NCBI GenBank assembly: GCA_026125835.1
Contig: JAHCKJ010000109.1
Span: 1-7,137 of the forward strand
Direction: 5' to 3'
Length of the DNA stretch: 7,137 nucleotides
DNA from: Sphingopyxis sp.
GTDB taxonomy: Bacteria > Pseudomonadota > Alphaproteobacteria > Sphingomonadales > Sphingomonadaceae
Shown here: positions 5,979 to 7,137 of the stretch, in pieces
How positions within the stretch are numbered: the stretch's first letter is position 1
How the letters are laid out: every line of letters starts with the position of its first letter
The notes under the pieces: generated by a model
Seen by the model: only the letters and a program-made list of their open reading frames with translations
Databases searched by the model: none
What the model was told of the DNA's origin: nothing
Position numbers and translations under genes: made by a program

Positions 5979-6650
5979 ATGATGTCCACTTCGTTCGCGT
6001 CCCGCAAGTTTTTGACCGTGCTGTGCGGCACGGCAACCATGGCGATGGTGGCGGGATGCGCAAAGGACAATGAAATCGACGTGGCGGGGGGCGTCGGGAT
6101 CACCGCAACGCGGACGGCGTGCCCGGCGGTCGCGGTGCCGCTGCACACCGGGGACATCACCCTGTTCGATCCCGCGACGAGCCGCGACGCGCGTGCGATC
6201 GACGTCGTCGCCGCGATCACCAATGTGACGCCGCAGTGCAATGACGAGGGCGAAAAGGTCTATCAGCTCGCGACTTTCGAGGTCGTGGCGTCGCGGCGCG
6301 ACGCCGGGCCGGCGCGGACGGTCACCTTGCCCTATTACGGCACGGTCCTTCAGGGCGGCACTGCGGTGGTCGCCAAACGGCTCGGCAATGTTGCGGTGAC
6401 ATTCGCCGAAGGGCAGACGCGCGGCACCGGTCGGGCGCAGGCGTCGGCCTATGTCGACCGCGCCGCCGCGACGCTGCCTGCCGATATTCAGGAACGCATC
6501 ACGCGCCGCCGCAAGGCGGGCGACCAGGATGCCGCGATCGATCCGCTCAGCCTGCCCGAAGTGCGCGCCGCGGTGCAGCGTGCCAGCTTTGAATTGCTGA
6601 TCGGTTTCCAGCTGACGCAGGAACAACTCGAATATAACGTCCGACGATAA
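5979..6650 (+). CDS. Predicted lipoprotein of unknown function
   Basis: I do not recognise a characterised family. The 223-residue product has a lipoprotein signal: Arg9-Lys10, a hydrophobic stretch at about 11-26, and the lipobox VAGC with the lipid-bearing Cys27. Ala28 and Lys29 follow, so there is no Asp at +2 and outer-membrane sorting is likely. The mature part looks beta-rich to about residue 150 (for example TVTLPYYGTVLQGGTAVVAK), followed by an Arg/Lys-rich helical part (DIQERITRRRKAG) and a helical C-terminus (ASFELLIGFQLTQEQLEYNVRR split over about 200-223). Two further cysteines, Cys48 and Cys87, could form a disulfide in the periplasm. The ATG at 5979 is followed directly by another at 5982. 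GGAAAG at 5963-5968 is a weak ribosome-binding site. A single-gene unit: divergent from ispH and closed by a terminator before argS. My recollection is that similar proteins occur next to argS or ispH in sphingomonads, which is unchecked. Confidence 0.8.
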   Translation: MMSTSFASRKFLTVLCGTATMAMVAGCAKDNEIDVAGGVGITATRTACPAVAVPLHTGDITLFDPATSRDARAIDVVAAITNVTPQCNDEGEKVYQLATFEVVASRRDAGPARTVTLPYYGTVLQGGTAVVAKRLGNVAVTFAEGQTRGTGRAQASAYVDRAAATLPADIQERITRRRKAGDQDAAIDPLSLPEVRAAVQRASFELLIGFQLTQEQLEYNVRR

Positions 6651-6689
6651 CGATCGCGGCGGCGCACCGGCGCCGTTCGCATTCACACG

Positions 6690-6723
6690 GCCCCGCGCGC
6701 CAACCGGGCGACGCGGGGCTTTT
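6690..6723 (+). terminator. Rho-independent terminator of the lipoprotein gene
   Basis: GCCCCGCG at 6690-6697 pairs perfectly with CGCGGGGC at 6712-6719, directly followed by TTTT (6720-6723). The stem can extend by four pairs (6698-6701 with 6707-6710) past a bulged A at 6711. A second small hairpin, GGCGC/GCGCC at 6661-6674, lies just upstream without a T run. The site separates the lipoprotein gene from argS. Confidence 0.8.
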
Positions 6724-6785
6724 CGCGCCCGCTCAGCTACGATAGGGCGCGCGCAAGAATTTCCTGATCGAAGATAGGCCAGCCC

Positions 6786-7137
6786 GTGACCCTGTTCAGT
6801 CGTTTTTCCGACCATATCGACACCGCGCTCGATGCGCTTGTCAGTAAAGGCGCCTTGCCCGACGGGCTCGACCGCGCCGCGATCAGCGTCGAACCGCCGC
6901 GCGATCCTGCACATGGCGATGTCGCAACCAATGCCGCGATGGTCCTCGCCAAGCCCGCCGGGATGAACCCGCGCGCGCTTGCCGACCTGCTTGTCGCCGA
7001 ACTCGGCGCGCTCGACGAAGTGACCGAGGCGATCGTGGCCGGGCCGGGGTTCATCAACCTTCGCCTCGCCAACGACAGCTGGCGCGCGGAACTGGCGCTG
7101 ATTCACCGCGACGGCGGCGATTACGGCCGTTCGGCGA
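6786..7137 (+). CDS. argS: Arginyl-tRNA synthetase, N-terminal part (cut by right window edge)
   Basis: ArgRS charges tRNA-Arg with arginine in the cytoplasm. The first 117 residues are present and match the N-terminal additional domain that binds the tRNA D-loop. Seen: VEPPRDPAHGDVATNAAMVLAK (about 35-56 in two halves around HGD), the motif PxxxxHGDxxTNxA characteristic of bacterial ArgRS; then AGMNPRALADLL (58-69); then the domain end AGPGFINLRLA (85-95). The HIGH-type catalytic motif should come shortly after the window edge. The start is GTG at 6786: an in-frame TGA lies at 6765, no ATG is available between them, and AGG at 6776-6778 lies 7 nt upstream. The preceding terminator at 6690-6723 suggests argS has its own promoter in the 62 nt after it, though I see no convincing promoter boxes. 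Confidence 0.93.
   Translation, partial: MTLFSRFSDHIDTALDALVSKGALPDGLDRAAISVEPPRDPAHGDVATNAAMVLAKPAGMNPRALADLLVAELGALDEVTEAIVAGPGFINLRLANDSWRAELALIHRDGGDYGRSA

Noticed and set aside
6738..6743. TACGAT as a -10 box for argS
   Set aside because: Four of six matches and no -35 box at the right distance.
5817..7106. A 429-codon open frame on the minus strand opposite the lipoprotein gene and argS
   Set aside because: It crosses a terminator hairpin and lies antisense to two supported genes; the product is Arg/Gly-rich without motifs. It would also overlap the ispH start.

Overview
The window is ordinary chromosomal DNA from a GC-rich alphaproteobacterium, most likely a member of the Sphingomonadales (Sphingopyxis/Sphingomonas-like). 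This rests on the codon use and on three gene contexts: a tad/cpa pilus block, an ispH-thrB-rnhA operon with overlapping start and stop codons, and a small lipoprotein gene next to argS. I see no mobile element, CRISPR array, tRNA or rRNA. I found no clearly new multi-gene system.

Layout. (1) Positions 1-1905, minus strand: start of a tight-adherence (Flp/Tad) pilus operon in the order cpaA (prepilin peptidase), cpaB (periplasmic assembly protein), cpaC (outer-membrane secretin, cut by the left edge). (2) Position 2016 (or 1995) to 3137, plus strand: an FAD-dependent D-amino-acid dehydrogenase-like enzyme of the DAO family, transcribed divergently from cpaA. It resembles D-arginine dehydrogenase, but two residues that shape the substrate pocket are replaced. 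(3) 3225-3401, plus strand: a 58-residue YegP/DUF1508 protein preceded by a GC-rich hairpin. (4) 3420-5820, minus strand: ispH, thrB, rnhA in transcription order, joined by TGATG and ATGA overlaps and facing the DUF1508 gene tail to tail across a strong hairpin. (5) 5979-6650, plus strand: an unrecognised lipoprotein, divergent from ispH, followed by a good Rho-independent terminator. (6) 6786 to the right edge: the N-terminal part of argS (arginyl-tRNA synthetase), starting with GTG.

How the genes work together. CpaA processes Flp prepilins, and CpaB and CpaC form the periplasmic and outer-membrane parts of the Tad machine. No pilin gene lies beside cpaA here. The ispH operon combines the last step of the MEP isoprenoid pathway, homoserine phosphorylation for threonine synthesis, and removal of RNA from RNA:DNA hybrids. 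These are unrelated functions that share one transcript, an arrangement common in alphaproteobacteria. The remaining genes appear to be single units. No stretch longer than 300 bases is without a gene. The points most worth a second look are the altered active site of the oxidoreductase, the uncharacterised lipoprotein, and the hairpins at gene boundaries.
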